Source of the DNA: Mesorhizobium sp. INR15
Lineage (GTDB): Bacteria > Pseudomonadota > Alphaproteobacteria > Rhizobiales > Rhizobiaceae
Reading direction: 5' to 3'
DNA: 64,000 nt
Assembly: GCF_015500075.1 (NCBI RefSeq)
Contig: NZ_CP045496.1
Coordinates: 682,001-746,000, forward strand
The translations under genes were made by a program, and so were the position numbers. The notes under the pieces are model-generated. The model had not been told where the DNA came from, did no database searches, and saw nothing but the letters and a program-made list of their open reading frames with translations. This document shows positions 18,060 through 27,161 of this stretch, one piece after another. Position 1 is the stretch's first letter. The number at the start of each line of letters is the position of its first letter.

Positions 18060-19700
18060 CTTCAGTACAGAACTGCGAACTCCCATCACCGCCGTTTCTT
18101 CGCCTGACGCCGCGACCAGGGTTTGGAGCAATTCGGACTTTGATCCGATGATTCTGACTTCCTTCTCGGCCACTTCGATCCGCTGCGCCAACGCTCGCAG
18201 GTGATCGCGACGGTAGCCGCCACGCGGATCGCGCATGCGTTCGCGAGCGGCACGGGCGAATGTGTTGACCATTTCGGGCGTGATGGGCTGGCTGCCGGTG
18301 CTGTCGAGCGATGCTTTGATGCGCTCGGCGTCGGTGGTTGCCTGGTCCTTGATCGCCTTGAGACCAGCCATGCGATCCTTGAGAGCAGGATCGTTGATGT
18401 CTGTAACGCCAGCCTCAATGGCGTCATAGAGCCGATTGAGGCGCTGGTCGGTCTCGGTGATCTTCCGCTTCAGTTCGCCCAAGTGCTCGCGACGGCGCTC
18501 AGTGCGTTCCTGCCTCCGGTCTAGGACAGCGGCAAGAATGGTGGTGAGGCGTTCTGGGTTGAGAAGCCGCTTCTCCAGATGATTGGCAACCAGGTCGTCC
18601 AGAAAGGCCATGGGGATTGATTTGCCCTGGCAACCGGCCTTGCCCTGGCGGGCGCGTGTCGAGCAGGTGTAGTAGCGATACATATCCCCATTGTTGCCCT
18701 TGCCGGTCCTGAGCGTCATGGCTCCTCCGCATTTTGCGCAAAAGCAGATACCGGTAAGGAGAACGGGACTGGTGGTGACCCTGGGTGGCGTCACCATTGG
18801 ATGGCGAGATTTGAGACGCGCCTGCACGCCATCGAAGGTCTTGCGCTCGATGATTGCCGGCACCGCCATGACGACAACCTCGTCGTCCGGCTTCTTTGCC
18901 CTGCCCTTGAAGCTGCGCGTATTGAAGCGGTGTTCGCCAATATAGGTGGTTCGGGTTAGGACGGCGTGGATTTGCGCCAGTCCCCAGAGACCGCCGTCTC
19001 GTGTGAACAACCGGTTCTCATTAAGATGGCAGGCGATTGATTTGACGCCCATTGGTCCTGAGATCCCATTGCCCTGAAGAAAGAGGCGGTAGATCAATCG
19101 GACGGTGTCGGCGTGCAGCGGATCGACCTCCAGCTTCTTCTTGGTCTTCGATCCGCGCTGCTCTGCCGCAACGATCCGGTAGCCGATCGGAGGCAACGCC
19201 CCATTCCAGAAGCCCTGCCTGGCATTCTCGTTCATGGCGCGGAGCACATGCTTGGCGTTCTCTTTCGACTGGTACTCATCGAAGAGAGCCATGATCTGGC
19301 GCATCATGACATGCATTGGATCGTCACCCATCTCCTGGGTAATCGACACAAGTCTTACGCCGTTCTTGGCGAGCCGCCTGACATGGAACTCAAGCTCGAA
19401 GTGATCGCGGAAGAATCGGCTGAACGAATGAACGACCACGACATCAAAGGGGGAAGGCTTTGATGTGCCTTCCTCGATCATGCGCTGGAACTCTGGACGC
19501 TTGTCATTGGTGGCTGATGCGCCTGCCTCGACAAAGGTCTCGACCAGCTCATAGCCACGAGAGGCGCAGTAAGCCTCACCTTGGCGCCTCTGGTCGGGGA
19601 TGGAGACATCGTGCTCGGCCTGGCGGGCAGTCGATACGCGAAGGTAGAGGACTGCCCGCGATCCCCTTGCAGACTGCTGCTGTTGTGAAGCCGTCTTCAT
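18030..19700 (-). CDS. large serine recombinase (integrase) reading into tRNA-Arg
   Basis: ATG at 19700 (a GTG at 19706 is possible) gives about 556 residues. The resolvase catalytic domain opens with AVLYLRVSTARQ (nucleophile Ser in RVS). Then come the recombinase domain (GFWNGALPPIGYR), a zinc ribbon (CFCAKCGGAM...YYTCSTRARQGKAGC), a coiled coil near 390-450 and a basic C-terminal part. The last residues WRTRQDSNL are encoded by the antisense of the tRNA-Arg T arm and acceptor, so the gene end was supplied by the attachment site. Large serine recombinases usually do not choose tRNAs, which makes this arrangement noteworthy. A matching second tRNA end was not found in the window. Confidence 0.93.
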
Positions 19701-19721
19701 AAGCACTGTCTCCCTGTCATT

Positions 19722-19976
19722 TCATGGGCGATCTCCGAAAAGCTGATCGAAGATGTCGCCAAACCACGCCTCGAACGCGTCGATTTCCGGGGAAGTGACA
19801 GGGACGGGCTTTGGCAGATTGTCGGTAACGCGCCACTCGCGGGGATCGTGTTGAACCAGTCGGCCAACGCGTGGACGCGGCTCAACGTGTATGTAGTCAT
19901 GCAGGTCGATCGGCAATGTACCGAGGCGGACCCGTGACAGTTCAGCAGAGGTCGCTTTGCGAGCCGGGTGGGACAT
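19722..19976 (-). CDS. small hypothetical protein upstream of the recombinase
   Basis: ATG at 19976 (MSHPARKATSAELSRVRLGTL) gives 84 residues, ending in an acidic/aromatic tail (EIDAFEAWFGDIFDQLFGDRP). I prefer this frame over an overlapping longer arginine/serine-rich frame because its composition is ordinary. It ends 21 nt before the recombinase ATG and is likely co-transcribed with it, so it could be a recombination accessory factor, but there is no homology I can name. Confidence 0.5.
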   Translation of the reverse strand: MSHPARKATSAELSRVRLGTLPIDLHDYIHVEPRPRVGRLVQHDPREWRVTDNLPKPVPVTSPEIDAFEAWFGDIFDQLFGDRP

Positions 19977-20066
19977 GGCCCAAATATGCCCCAGCAACCC
20001 GTCAAAGCGGAACGACCTATGTATTCGCCAGAACCACCATTCGCACGCTGACGGATCAGCTTTCGT

Positions 20067-20639
20067 TCAACCAGTTTGGCCGCATCGCTCCAAGGCATCT
20101 TCCTCCTTCAGGGCTGCGACCAGCTTGGCTGCCGCCTCCCAATGTCTGGCGATGTCAGCTCGGACAATCGCCCTCTCCGGCCGATCCATACCTATGTCTC
20201 CAACGATCGACTTCATGTCCCGAAGCACCGACGCGATGTGCGGCCAGGGGAAGTCATTTGGGCTGTCAATCTCCCTATCTGCTCCAACGATCATCTCCAG
20301 CTTGGCGACCACGCCAGCAAGCGAAGTCGCCATGACATCAGGGATTGCGTCGAGATGCTTCAACTCCTCCGTCACGGCGAGCACTTCCGCTTCACGTGCA
20401 ACCGCAAACTCTGGGCTCCCATCGACCGTCTGCCAGGCCGCGATCTGCGCCGCTCGGACGCTATTTCCGGAGCCCGATGCCGCCAAATCCGTCAATACCG
20501 GAATTCCGGTATTGACCAACATTCGGCTCTCCAGCCGTTGCTGTATTCGGCACAAGATCAGGGCCACGTAGCGGGCCCGATATTGCTGGGCTTGCAGCGT
20601 GAGTGCTGGGTCAGCTTCAAACGCAGAACTGCCATTCAT
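20067..20639 (-). CDS. hypothetical protein of mobile DNA, paralogous to the gene at 43241-43546
   Basis: A 190-residue soluble, mostly helical protein starting at ATG 20639 with a clear GGAGG site. Its C-terminal half (VAKLEMIVGADREI, NDFPWPHIASVLRDMK, ADIARHWEAAAKLVAALKEEDAL) is strikingly similar to the minus-strand frame at 43241-43546. I do not recognise a family. It is divergent from the XRE regulator, and the intervening 91 nt carry palindromes that look like operators. Location behind an integrase suggests an element-maintenance or cargo role. Confidence 0.7.
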   Translation of the reverse strand: MNGSSAFEADPALTLQAQQYRARYVALILCRIQQRLESRMLVNTGIPVLTDLAASGSGNSVRAAQIAAWQTVDGSPEFAVAREAEVLAVTEELKHLDAIPDVMATSLAGVVAKLEMIVGADREIDSPNDFPWPHIASVLRDMKSIVGDIGMDRPERAIVRADIARHWEAAAKLVAALKEEDALERCGQTG

Positions 20640-20671
20640 CCTAACCTCCAGGAGCGGCTCACCGCTCTCGA

Positions 20672-20736
20672 TTATCTGAATTTAAGATAACTGAAAATCA
20701 GATATAACTGAAGCCCTCATCTGAAGCCAGATGAGG
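20672..20736. promoter_or_regulatory. candidate operator region with two palindromes
   Basis: Two inverted repeats lie between the divergent hypothetical gene and the XRE gene. TTATCT-N7-AGATAA is at 20672-20690. A perfect 9-bp repeat CCTCATCTG-AAGC-CAGATGAGG is at 20715-20736 and covers the XRE start codon at 20731. ATAACTGAA also occurs twice (20687-20695, 20704-20712). The region is distinctly AT-rich. Autoregulation by the XRE protein is the simple reading. Confidence 0.5.
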
Positions 20737-20988
20737 CAAATCGACGTGAAAACTCTTGGGTCACAGCGCCACGATGCACTGATCGCTATCTTGATTGAGA
20801 AGCGTGAGGACGCCGGCGTCACTCAAAGTGAGCTGGCAGACCGGTTAGGCGAGTATCAATCGTTTGTGGCTAGATTGGAAAGCGGACAACGACGCGTCGA
20901 TGTGGTCGAGTTCCTAGCGCTTGCCGAAATATTGGGGTTCGATCCGTCGGCGGTAGTCAACAAATTGCGCTCGATATCCGATCACTGA
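20731..20988 (+). CDS. XRE-family helix-turn-helix regulator
   Basis: An 85-residue protein, essentially only a Cro/CI-type HTH: DALIAILIEKREDAGVTQSELADRLGEYQSFVARLESGQRRVDVVEFLALAEILGFDPSAVV. It faces away from the 190-residue hypothetical gene and probably represses one or both promoters through the palindromes in between. Such small XRE proteins typically control integrase or partner genes in genomic islands. Confidence 0.9.
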   Translation: MRQIDVKTLGSQRHDALIAILIEKREDAGVTQSELADRLGEYQSFVARLESGQRRVDVVEFLALAEILGFDPSAVVNKLRSISDH

Positions 20989-21004
20989 CATGAGCCGCGA
21001 GCGA

Positions 21005-21186
21005 GCGCGCTCTCAAGCTGCGCTGTAGCGAGCGAGCGGGCACACGTTTCGGCGAGTGTCACCGTGCTCGGGCGCATCGCAGACACGCTGGGTGTCGAGC
21101 CGCACACGCTGGTGCGGCTGAACAGATAGCCACACGCGACCGTGGGGCCGCTCGCGAGCGCGCCCTCAACAGCGCTGTAGCGAGCG
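21005..21186. repeat. pair of 31-32 bp imperfect direct repeats
   Basis: A segment of the form GAGCGCGCYCTCAA-GCGCTGTAGCGAGCG occurs at 21005-21036 and again at 21156-21186, 151 nt apart, in a gene-free stretch. The space between encodes a fragment reading GRIADTLGVEPHTLVRLNR, reminiscent of an HTH relic. These may be ends of a small decayed repeat or island-junction debris. Confidence 0.45.
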
Positions 21187-21759
21187 GGCGGCGGCTTTGC
21201 GCCTCATTTCGGCCGTAGGAGTTCAGCTTGGCCGTTGCCGGAAGCAGACATCGGCTGCGGCCACCCCAGTTCCATATGAAGTCATCAAATCGCGGGCTTG
21301 CAGGACCGTGGGCGTTGAGGCGACGTTTCTCCGCTGGAGGCAAGGCGTAGACCTTCCCGGGCACTCGACTGATCGCGTCGACGGTAACATTCGGAGGACC
21401 GCTTGGCGGACTCTCCCAGGAGAAACGCGCACCTGTCCGCTTTGCGGCTATCGCCAAGGACACGGTTGCGATCGCAGCGAGGTGCCGAAGGGTCGGGCTT
21501 CGCCGCCGGTTTGTATCGTCCGAAATTGGCTGGCATCTACCCCTGCAAGTCGATGCGATCCTGTTGTCGCTTACCAAAACTCGGGCCAGCGCGGTGCAGA
21601 ACCGGCATAAATTCCATATGCAGATAGCATTGGTTTCAAAGCCGCTCCCTGCAGCAAGGTTCGTCCCGGCAAGGAAGGAACCGCAGAGTTCGAAATTCCT
21701 GCCGATCATTACCGCAATCGTCGCTCGATGATTGCTCAACTCCAGAAAAGGACCCTACC
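21187..21759. other. intergenic stretch with no supported gene
   Basis: About 570 nt without a convincing reading frame on either strand. Frames present are Arg/Ser/Pro-rich and have no start signals. It separates the integrase module from the next chromosomal-looking genes and probably contains decayed sequence. Confidence 0.5.
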
Positions 21760-22035
21760 ATGAATATCAAGGCCATTTGCCTCGGCGCCTTTGCTCTTTC
21801 CGTTTTGAGCGGCGTCGCGTTTGCCGGTGCGCTCGATGAACCGTCGAACATGCAGCCGTTCTTCACGGACGCCGGCATGAAGACGATGAAGCCCGAGGCC
21901 GAATTCAAGGCCGCCTGGGCTTCGATGGACAAGGACAAGCAGGGCGCGATGATGAAGGAATGCCAGGATGCCGCGATGAGCAAGCCCCATGCCGAATTCT
22001 GCGCCAATCTGCAGGCGCTCGGCGGCGCCAACTGA
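21760..22035 (+). CDS. small secreted protein of unknown function
   Basis: A 91-residue protein with a clean Sec signal peptide (MNIKAICLGAFALSVLSGVAFA, cleavage after AFA). The mature part of about 69 residues is rich in Met, Ala and Lys (FTDAGMKTMKPEAEFKAAWASMDKDKQGAMMKECQDAAMSK) and has two cysteines that could form a disulfide. Ribosome site AAAGGA. No family recognised; a periplasmic location is inferred from the signal. Confidence 0.75.
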   Translation: MNIKAICLGAFALSVLSGVAFAGALDEPSNMQPFFTDAGMKTMKPEAEFKAAWASMDKDKQGAMMKECQDAAMSKPHAEFCANLQALGGAN

Positions 22036-22074
22036 GCTCCCCGCTGGGCCGTTTTTGCCAGCACCGCTGACGAC

Positions 22075-22103
22075 ATGATGGCGAGCGATTTACTCGCCAT
22101 CAT
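22075..22103 (+). terminator. 11-bp perfect hairpin downstream of the small secreted protein gene
   Basis: ATGATGGCGAG and CTCGCCATCAT form a perfect 11-bp stem with a 7-nt loop (CGATTTA), starting 39 nt after the stop codon and followed by CGTTTCT. The arm length and position fit a transcription terminator, although the T run is short. Confidence 0.55.
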
Positions 22104-22213
22104 CGTTTCTCGAGTGCCCGCTTCAACCAAGCCAAATCTGTGATCTGGTCAATGGATATTCTTTGCGAAAAGATCGACGCATCTGCGCTAGGCAGGGTCA
22201 ATCGGGGGGTAGC

Positions 22214-22597
22214 GTGACAAAACGATACATCGTCGAAGTGGAAGGCGTGCCGGCGTCTCCTTCGCCCATTAGCAATGCGGTGGTTGTGGGAAATCAATGC
22301 TGGATCAGCGGGCAGTTGTCTTTATGTGACTTTGGCTGCTACGTATCTGGTACCGCGCGCGAAGAGGCAGCCCGTGCATTCGGGCATGTGTTCCGGATTG
22401 TCGAAGCTGCCGGTTTTGACCGCTCGGACATTGTCTATGTAGATTTGGCGTTCATCGATCTTGCCGACGTGCAAGATGTGAACAGCCTGTATGCGGAGCT
22501 GTTTCCCGAAGGAAGGTGGCCGGCCAGGACGATCTATCAAGCTGCCATGCTGCCGTTTGGTGGACGTATCAAAGTGCAAGCTGTTGCTGCCAGATAG
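22214..22597 (+). CDS. RidA-family (YjgF/YER057c/UK114) protein
   Basis: GTG start at 22214 behind a strong GGGGGGTAG site; 127 residues. RidA layout: SPSPISNAVVVGNQCWISGQL, then TAREEAARAFGHVFRIVEAAGFDRSDIVYVDLAFIDLADVQDVNSLYAELFPEGRWPARTIYQAA, ending GGRIKVQAVA. Canonical RidA has an Arg-Thr pair near the end (PARTxxxVAxLP); here PARTIYQAAMLPFGGRIKVQA keeps it, so enamine/imine deaminase activity is possible. It may be linked to amino-acid or nucleobase catabolism, but its neighbours do not settle which. Confidence 0.85.
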   Translation: MTKRYIVEVEGVPASPSPISNAVVVGNQCWISGQLSLCDFGCYVSGTAREEAARAFGHVFRIVEAAGFDRSDIVYVDLAFIDLADVQDVNSLYAELFPEGRWPARTIYQAAMLPFGGRIKVQAVAAR

Positions 22598-22840
22598 GTG
22601 CTTCGATTTCAAAATTAGGCACTGCGGCCTGACTTCATTCTGAGCGTGAGTCCGCAGAAATTTCGTTATCCGAGCGGATTAATGCTGCATTGTTTGAGTC
22701 TGATGCTGCCGCAGGAAGTCGGCGACAGTGTACGGCACTGCTTTGGCCGGCTTCAGGGGCCTTGTTTGACGTTAGGGCAACCGGTAGTGTGGCCAAGGTG
22801 CGCGAGAAATCCAATAGGTGTGCCTGTGAGGGGTCGCGCC

Positions 22841-23752
22841 GTGGAGATCAGCCAGGTCAGATACTTTTTGGCGGTAGCCCGACAGTTGAATTTCACTAGG
22901 GCTGCCGACGAGTGTAACGTTACCCAGCCGGCACTATCGCGCGCCGTCAAGCTGCTCGAGGAGGAGTTCGGTGGCGAGTTGTTCCATCGCGAGGGGCGCT
23001 TCACGCACATGACCGAACTCGGCCGCATGGTCGAGACATATCTTCAGGGTATGTTCGAGAATTCACAGCAGGCCAAGCAGATAGCCGACCAGTATGTAAG
23101 GCTGAAGAAGACGCCGCTCAAGGTCGGTATCATGAGCACGATCGCTCCTGACGAGACCATAGAGCTGATCTCGGCGCTCCGCGTCCGCCATCCCGGCGTC
23201 GAGCTTCATCTTTGCGATGCCGATGCGCCGAGCCTCCGGCGAAAATTGTTGGCGGGAGATATTGAAGCGGCGATCTACGCGATTCCGTCGACCACTCCTG
23301 ACGACGAGGTGCACTGCCTGCCGCTGTTCCGTGAACAGATGGTGATGGCCATCCATCCAGGGCACCGGCTGGCCAACCAGCCGTTCGTTCGCGTCAGTGA
23401 CATGAACAGCGAAAGCTACATTCACCGAAACAATTGCGAATTCGCTGGTTACGCCGATGCCATACTTTCGGAACAGGGCGTGACGGTCAGTCCGGTCTAT
23501 TGGAGCGATCGGGATGACTGGACGTTGTCGATGATTGCGGCCGGACTAGGCTTCGGTTTCATGCCACAGCATTCCGTCAACCATCCAGGCGTAGTGGGCC
23601 TGCCCATCACCGAGCCGGAATTCTGGCGCGAGGTCAATCTCGTCACGGTGCGCGGCCGCAGGCACTCGCCGGCGGTCGGCGCACTCGTTCGCGAGGCAGT
23701 GCAGAAGAAATGGTTCAGGGAGCCGGCAGACACCTTGCCGGCCGCCGAATAG
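22841..23752 (+). CDS. LysR-family transcriptional regulator
   Basis: GTG start at 22841 (MEISQVRYFLAVARQLNFTRAADECNVTQPALSRAVKLLEEEFGGELFHREG), preceded by GAGGGG; 303 residues, the usual LysR size. The HTH is at residues 1-60 and the LysR substrate domain covers about 90-290. It precedes and converges with the sulfite-oxidase-like/cytochrome b561 pair (23804-25407), so control of that pair is not implied by the usual divergent layout. An inducer cannot be guessed. Confidence 0.93.
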   Translation: MEISQVRYFLAVARQLNFTRAADECNVTQPALSRAVKLLEEEFGGELFHREGRFTHMTELGRMVETYLQGMFENSQQAKQIADQYVRLKKTPLKVGIMSTIAPDETIELISALRVRHPGVELHLCDADAPSLRRKLLAGDIEAAIYAIPSTTPDDEVHCLPLFREQMVMAIHPGHRLANQPFVRVSDMNSESYIHRNNCEFAGYADAILSEQGVTVSPVYWSDRDDWTLSMIAAGLGFGFMPQHSVNHPGVVGLPITEPEFWREVNLVTVRGRRHSPAVGALVREAVQKKWFREPADTLPAAE

Positions 23753-23803
23753 CCGCGCTGCGGGAACCCATCAAGCTTAGCCAATGGCAAGTCTTGAGAA
23801 GCA

Positions 23804-24565
23804 TTATATGCCTGCGTACCAGTCATAGGAGCCGGCATCTTCCCAGTAGCCGCCGCGGCCGCTGCCGATTTGCGCAAGCGAGGCCACAGCTTCGATTTGC
23901 ATGACGTATTTTGCCTGCTTGTAGCCAAGCTGACGTTCGACCCTCAGCCTGACCGGCGCGCCGTGGCCGGCAGTAAGATCACCGTCGTTCATGCCGTATG
24001 CGAGGATCGTTTGCGGATGGTAAGCATCCACCAGGTCGATGCTTTCGTAGTACTGTGTTCCGTCGAAGTCGTCCGCGCAATGGAACACCAGGTATCGTGC
24101 GTCCGGTCGCAGCCTCACGGCCTCCAGAATCGTCCGCAGGGGCACGCCGGTCCATTTGCCGATGGCGCTCCAGCCCTCGACGCAGTCATGGCGGGTAATC
24201 TGGCTGCGTGCCGGAAGGGTCCGCAGTTCGGCCAGAGAATAGCTGCGCGGGATCCACACCAAACCGCCGACCACCAGCCGCCAATTGACAAAGCTCTCGG
24301 CCTGATGCGCTCGATATGCCGCCGAATTCGGACTCGTGTTGCCATTGGTGCGAAAGTCAGGTGATAGCAGCGAGGGGTCGAATTCGCGGGCCATCGAGTC
24401 CGCGCCGATCAAGCGCTGAACCCGGTAGGAGATCCATTCGCCCGAACCGAGAACCATATCCCCATAGTTCGGGCTGCTGCCCATAAAGTCGCATCCTACC
24501 AGAATCGCAGGCGCTGCGAGCGCAGCCCCCGAAAGCAACTTGCGGCGTGTGATCAACGATGACAT
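23804..24565 (-). CDS. molybdopterin-dependent oxidoreductase (sulfite-oxidase fold), Tat/lipoprotein signal
   Basis: ATG at 24565; 253 residues. The N terminus TRRKLLSGAALAAPAILVGC combines a twin-arginine-like motif with a lipobox, so export and anchoring are expected. The molybdopterin-binding domain covers residues 70-245, and the conserved cofactor cysteine lies in TRHDCVEGWSAIGKWTGVPL, followed by RYLVFHCADDFDGTQYYESIDL and LRVERQLGYKQAKYV. Relatives include MsrP-like methionine-sulfoxide reductases and sulfite oxidases. It lies immediately downstream of, and overlaps by 1 nt, the cytochrome b561 gene, its probable electron partner. Confidence 0.9.
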   Translation of the reverse strand: MSSLITRRKLLSGAALAAPAILVGCDFMGSSPNYGDMVLGSGEWISYRVQRLIGADSMAREFDPSLLSPDFRTNGNTSPNSAAYRAHQAESFVNWRLVVGGLVWIPRSYSLAELRTLPARSQITRHDCVEGWSAIGKWTGVPLRTILEAVRLRPDARYLVFHCADDFDGTQYYESIDLVDAYHPQTILAYGMNDGDLTAGHGAPVRLRVERQLGYKQAKYVMQIEAVASLAQIGSGRGGYWEDAGSYDWYAGI

Positions 24566-25407
24566 CAGCGTTTTTCCTCTGGCAGCCGGAAATTGCCTGA
24601 GATCATCGAGCGGATTTCGTTGAAGGGTCCGGCCAGAAGCACCATTAGCAAATGGACCAGGACGAATAGGACGAGAAGCGCGGCAGTGATGAAATGCACC
24701 GAGCGGGCCGATTGCCGCCCGCCGAAAAGGTCCAGCAACCATGGCCAGGCAGCATCGACGGCGGGCGACATCGTCAGGCCAGACAGCACCATGCCCGGCA
24801 GCAGCAGCCCCAGGACGGCGAGATATGCCCCCTTCTGCAGAATATTGTAGTTCAGCGCCGCGGCGCCCTTGGGAAAATTCAGCGTCGCGTGATGGCGAAC
24901 ATCCTGCCAGATGTTTTGCCCGCTCAACTCTTCGCGCCTAGGCAGCAGATCCTTCCACAAATGGCCGCTGACAACGCTCCAGATCGCGTTGAACAAGTAA
25001 CTGGCAACGAGAAGCCAGGCGAAGGTCAGATGCCAGCGGCGCGCCAAACCAAGATCGTAGCCGCCCGGTAACGTCGCCCAGGACGGAAATGCCAAAGCGT
25101 GAGAACGGCCCGAAGCGTCGGTCCAAAGCCCTAGCACGCCAGTGGTTGCAATCTTGATGCCCCCGACCTTCAGGGTTCCGGCGCCCATGACGCTGCCTAT
25201 CTCCAGCCAGGCATGATCGGGATTGGCACCATATTGGCCCCAATAGAGATGCGGATGGGCGTTGAAGATCATCAGGCCACTCATCAGAAGTGTCAGCAGG
25301 GTTGCCGCGTTGACCCAGTGCCAGAGCCGCGTGGACAGCCGGTGGCGACGCACCAGATCTCCCGCTCGCGGCTCCATGGTTGCGTGTGGAAACGACTCGA
25401 TCGCCAT
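24565..25407 (-). CDS. cytochrome b561-type membrane haem protein
   Basis: A 280-residue protein with about four to five membrane helices. The first begins RHRLSTRLWHWVNAATLLTLLMSGLM (candidate haem histidine in RLWHWVN). Later helices contain RRWHLTFAWLLVASYLFNAIW and SVHFITAALLVLFVLVHLLMV, with the other haem histidines. This is the Ni/Fe-hydrogenase/thiosulfate-reductase b-type cytochrome fold. A periplasmic-looking loop (HPHLYWGQYGANPD...WATLPGGYDLG) separates helices 1 and 2. It probably passes electrons between the quinone pool and the molybdoenzyme encoded downstream. Confidence 0.9.
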   Translation of the reverse strand: MAIESFPHATMEPRAGDLVRRHRLSTRLWHWVNAATLLTLLMSGLMIFNAHPHLYWGQYGANPDHAWLEIGSVMGAGTLKVGGIKIATTGVLGLWTDASGRSHALAFPSWATLPGGYDLGLARRWHLTFAWLLVASYLFNAIWSVVSGHLWKDLLPRREELSGQNIWQDVRHHATLNFPKGAAALNYNILQKGAYLAVLGLLLPGMVLSGLTMSPAVDAAWPWLLDLFGGRQSARSVHFITAALLVLFVLVHLLMVLLAGPFNEIRSMISGNFRLPEEKR

Positions 25408-25546
25408 CTCGATTCTCCTTGAATTTCGGGTTCACGCAGGTCGAAGTTAAATGCGCGATGGATTGGGACGAGCAGCGACCGCCCCTCGCCATCTGTCTTC
25501 TCAGCCCCGGGCCGCGGACCGGGAGAGATCGGCGGCCCAGGCGAGC

Positions 25547-26554
25547 TTATTTCGCGGCTCTGACCACCTTGTTGTAGAAGGCCTTCATGCGGGCGGCGAT
25601 GAACGGCGCGTTGTCTTCGGCCGCAAAGTGGCCTGCGTTCAGCCGATACATCTCTGCTTTGGGCAAATCGCGCAGATAGGCTTCGCCCCCTTCGGGAGTG
25701 AAAAAGGGATCATGCTGTCCCCAGAATATGATCGTCTTCGGCTGATGATCGTGGAGGAACTTCTCCCACACCGGGTACAGCTCGGCGTTCTTGCGATAGT
25801 CATAGAACAGGTCGAGGTTTAGCCGGACATGACCGGGGCGGGCCATGATGCCGGAGTCGTATTCCCAATTGTCCGGACTGATCAGTTCAGGATGTGCCGC
25901 ACCGGCAAGGTAGATTCCCTTGATGCCGTCATGCGTCAGAAACGCCGCCAGCGGCTTTTCATTCTCGGCCGAGCGGTCGAGCCAGAGCTTCTTGCGGAAG
26001 CCGTCCCATGCCGCCGAAAAACCTTCCGGATAGGCGTTGGTATTCTGGATGATCAGCCAGTCGAGCTTGGCAGGTGTTTCGGTAACGATGCGGAAGCCGA
26101 CTGGCCCGCCATAGTCTTGGGCGTACAGCCCAAAATGATCGAAGCCTTTGGCGGCCAACAGCTTCTTGGTCGTCTCGGCGAGTTTGTCGAAGGTGTACGC
26201 ATAGTCCGCAGGGTCGGGCGCGTCGCTGGCCCCGAAGCCTTGATAGTCGGGCGCAATCACGTGGAAACGATTCGATAACTCGTCGATCAGCTTGCGGTAC
26301 TGATGGCCGGAGGCGGGGAAGCCCATCAGCAGCACGAGCTTGGGTGCCTTGGGGTCGCCGGCTTCGCGATAGGCGATGTTAAGCCCGTCGATGGCCATAG
26401 AGCCGTAGGTGACATCGTGAGTAGAGACCGATGGCGAGTACACGTCGGCAGCAGCGGGGAGAGGAGACGCTAACGCCGAAAAAGGGATACCGGTCAGAAA
26501 CGTTCCTGCCAGAAAGGCAGCGCGCAGCGAATTGGCGAATCGAACATGGTTCAT
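25547..26554 (-). CDS. secreted alpha/beta hydrolase (haloalkane dehalogenase/epoxide hydrolase-like)
   Basis: ATG at 26554 behind AAAGGACC; 335 residues. A signal peptide (AAFLAGTFLTGIPFSALASPL) is followed by an alpha/beta hydrolase fold. LVLLMGFPASGHQYR is the oxyanion-hole loop, DHFGLYAQDYGGPVGFR contains Asp as nucleophile, and the catalytic His is in LNAGHFAAEDNA. An Asp nucleophile with QDYGGP is the haloalkane dehalogenase/epoxide hydrolase arrangement. Substrate unknown. The frame is open upstream to 26893, but that part is Arg/Ser-rich and lacks a ribosome site. Confidence 0.88.
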   Translation of the reverse strand: MNHVRFANSLRAAFLAGTFLTGIPFSALASPLPAAADVYSPSVSTHDVTYGSMAIDGLNIAYREAGDPKAPKLVLLMGFPASGHQYRKLIDELSNRFHVIAPDYQGFGASDAPDPADYAYTFDKLAETTKKLLAAKGFDHFGLYAQDYGGPVGFRIVTETPAKLDWLIIQNTNAYPEGFSAAWDGFRKKLWLDRSAENEKPLAAFLTHDGIKGIYLAGAAHPELISPDNWEYDSGIMARPGHVRLNLDLFYDYRKNAELYPVWEKFLHDHQPKTIIFWGQHDPFFTPEGGEAYLRDLPKAEMYRLNAGHFAAEDNAPFIAARMKAFYNKVVRAAK

Positions 26555-27161
26555 AGTCTGGGTCCTTTCGTGTGAGATATCTGGGAGGGGAGACCTCGGG
26601 CGCCGTGGGACGGCGCTTGCAGTTGTTTCAGAGGCAGCGGCATCCGCCCCATGCTCGCTTGTCATTGCGATGCCAGTTGCGGCCATGCCCTGCGTCCACA
26701 GAGTCGCCCCGGGGGCGCACAGCTCGCTGTGCCATGACTTGTTCCTCTCTTTGCTGAACGATTGCCCTAGACCGTCGGCTTTGGTGCTGGTTGAAGCAAT
26801 CAAATGCGTCTTTGCTTGCTTGAGAGGAGCTTGGACAACCCGGAGGCTTGCATCCAATGCCATTTGCCTATGGAGTTGATACCACCTCGACACTTCGCAA
26901 TTAGAGGCGAAGAGGGCATCTCTTTGTCATCCGGCCAACCCGGCCCGGATCAAATCGAGGACCACATGACGGCCGGCTTGCCTACGCTTGGACGACAGGG
27001 AGGGGATATACCGGACGACAGCAGCCCCCATACTTTTGGGTCGATCGAAATCGAGACCGTCGTGCTGGGTTCAGATCTGTGAGATCGTTCGAGGCCGCCC
27101 GTGTACCTGTTGAGGTTTTGGATGAGCTAGCCGTCGGTCTCCGGCGGAAGAGGAAAAGGTG
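26555..27161. other. divergent intergenic region, no gene seen
   Basis: About 600 nt between the hydrolase and the MOSC fusion gene. Reading frames here have no start signals or recognisable sequence. It must hold the two divergent promoters, but I could not pick convincing hexamers. Confidence 0.5.
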
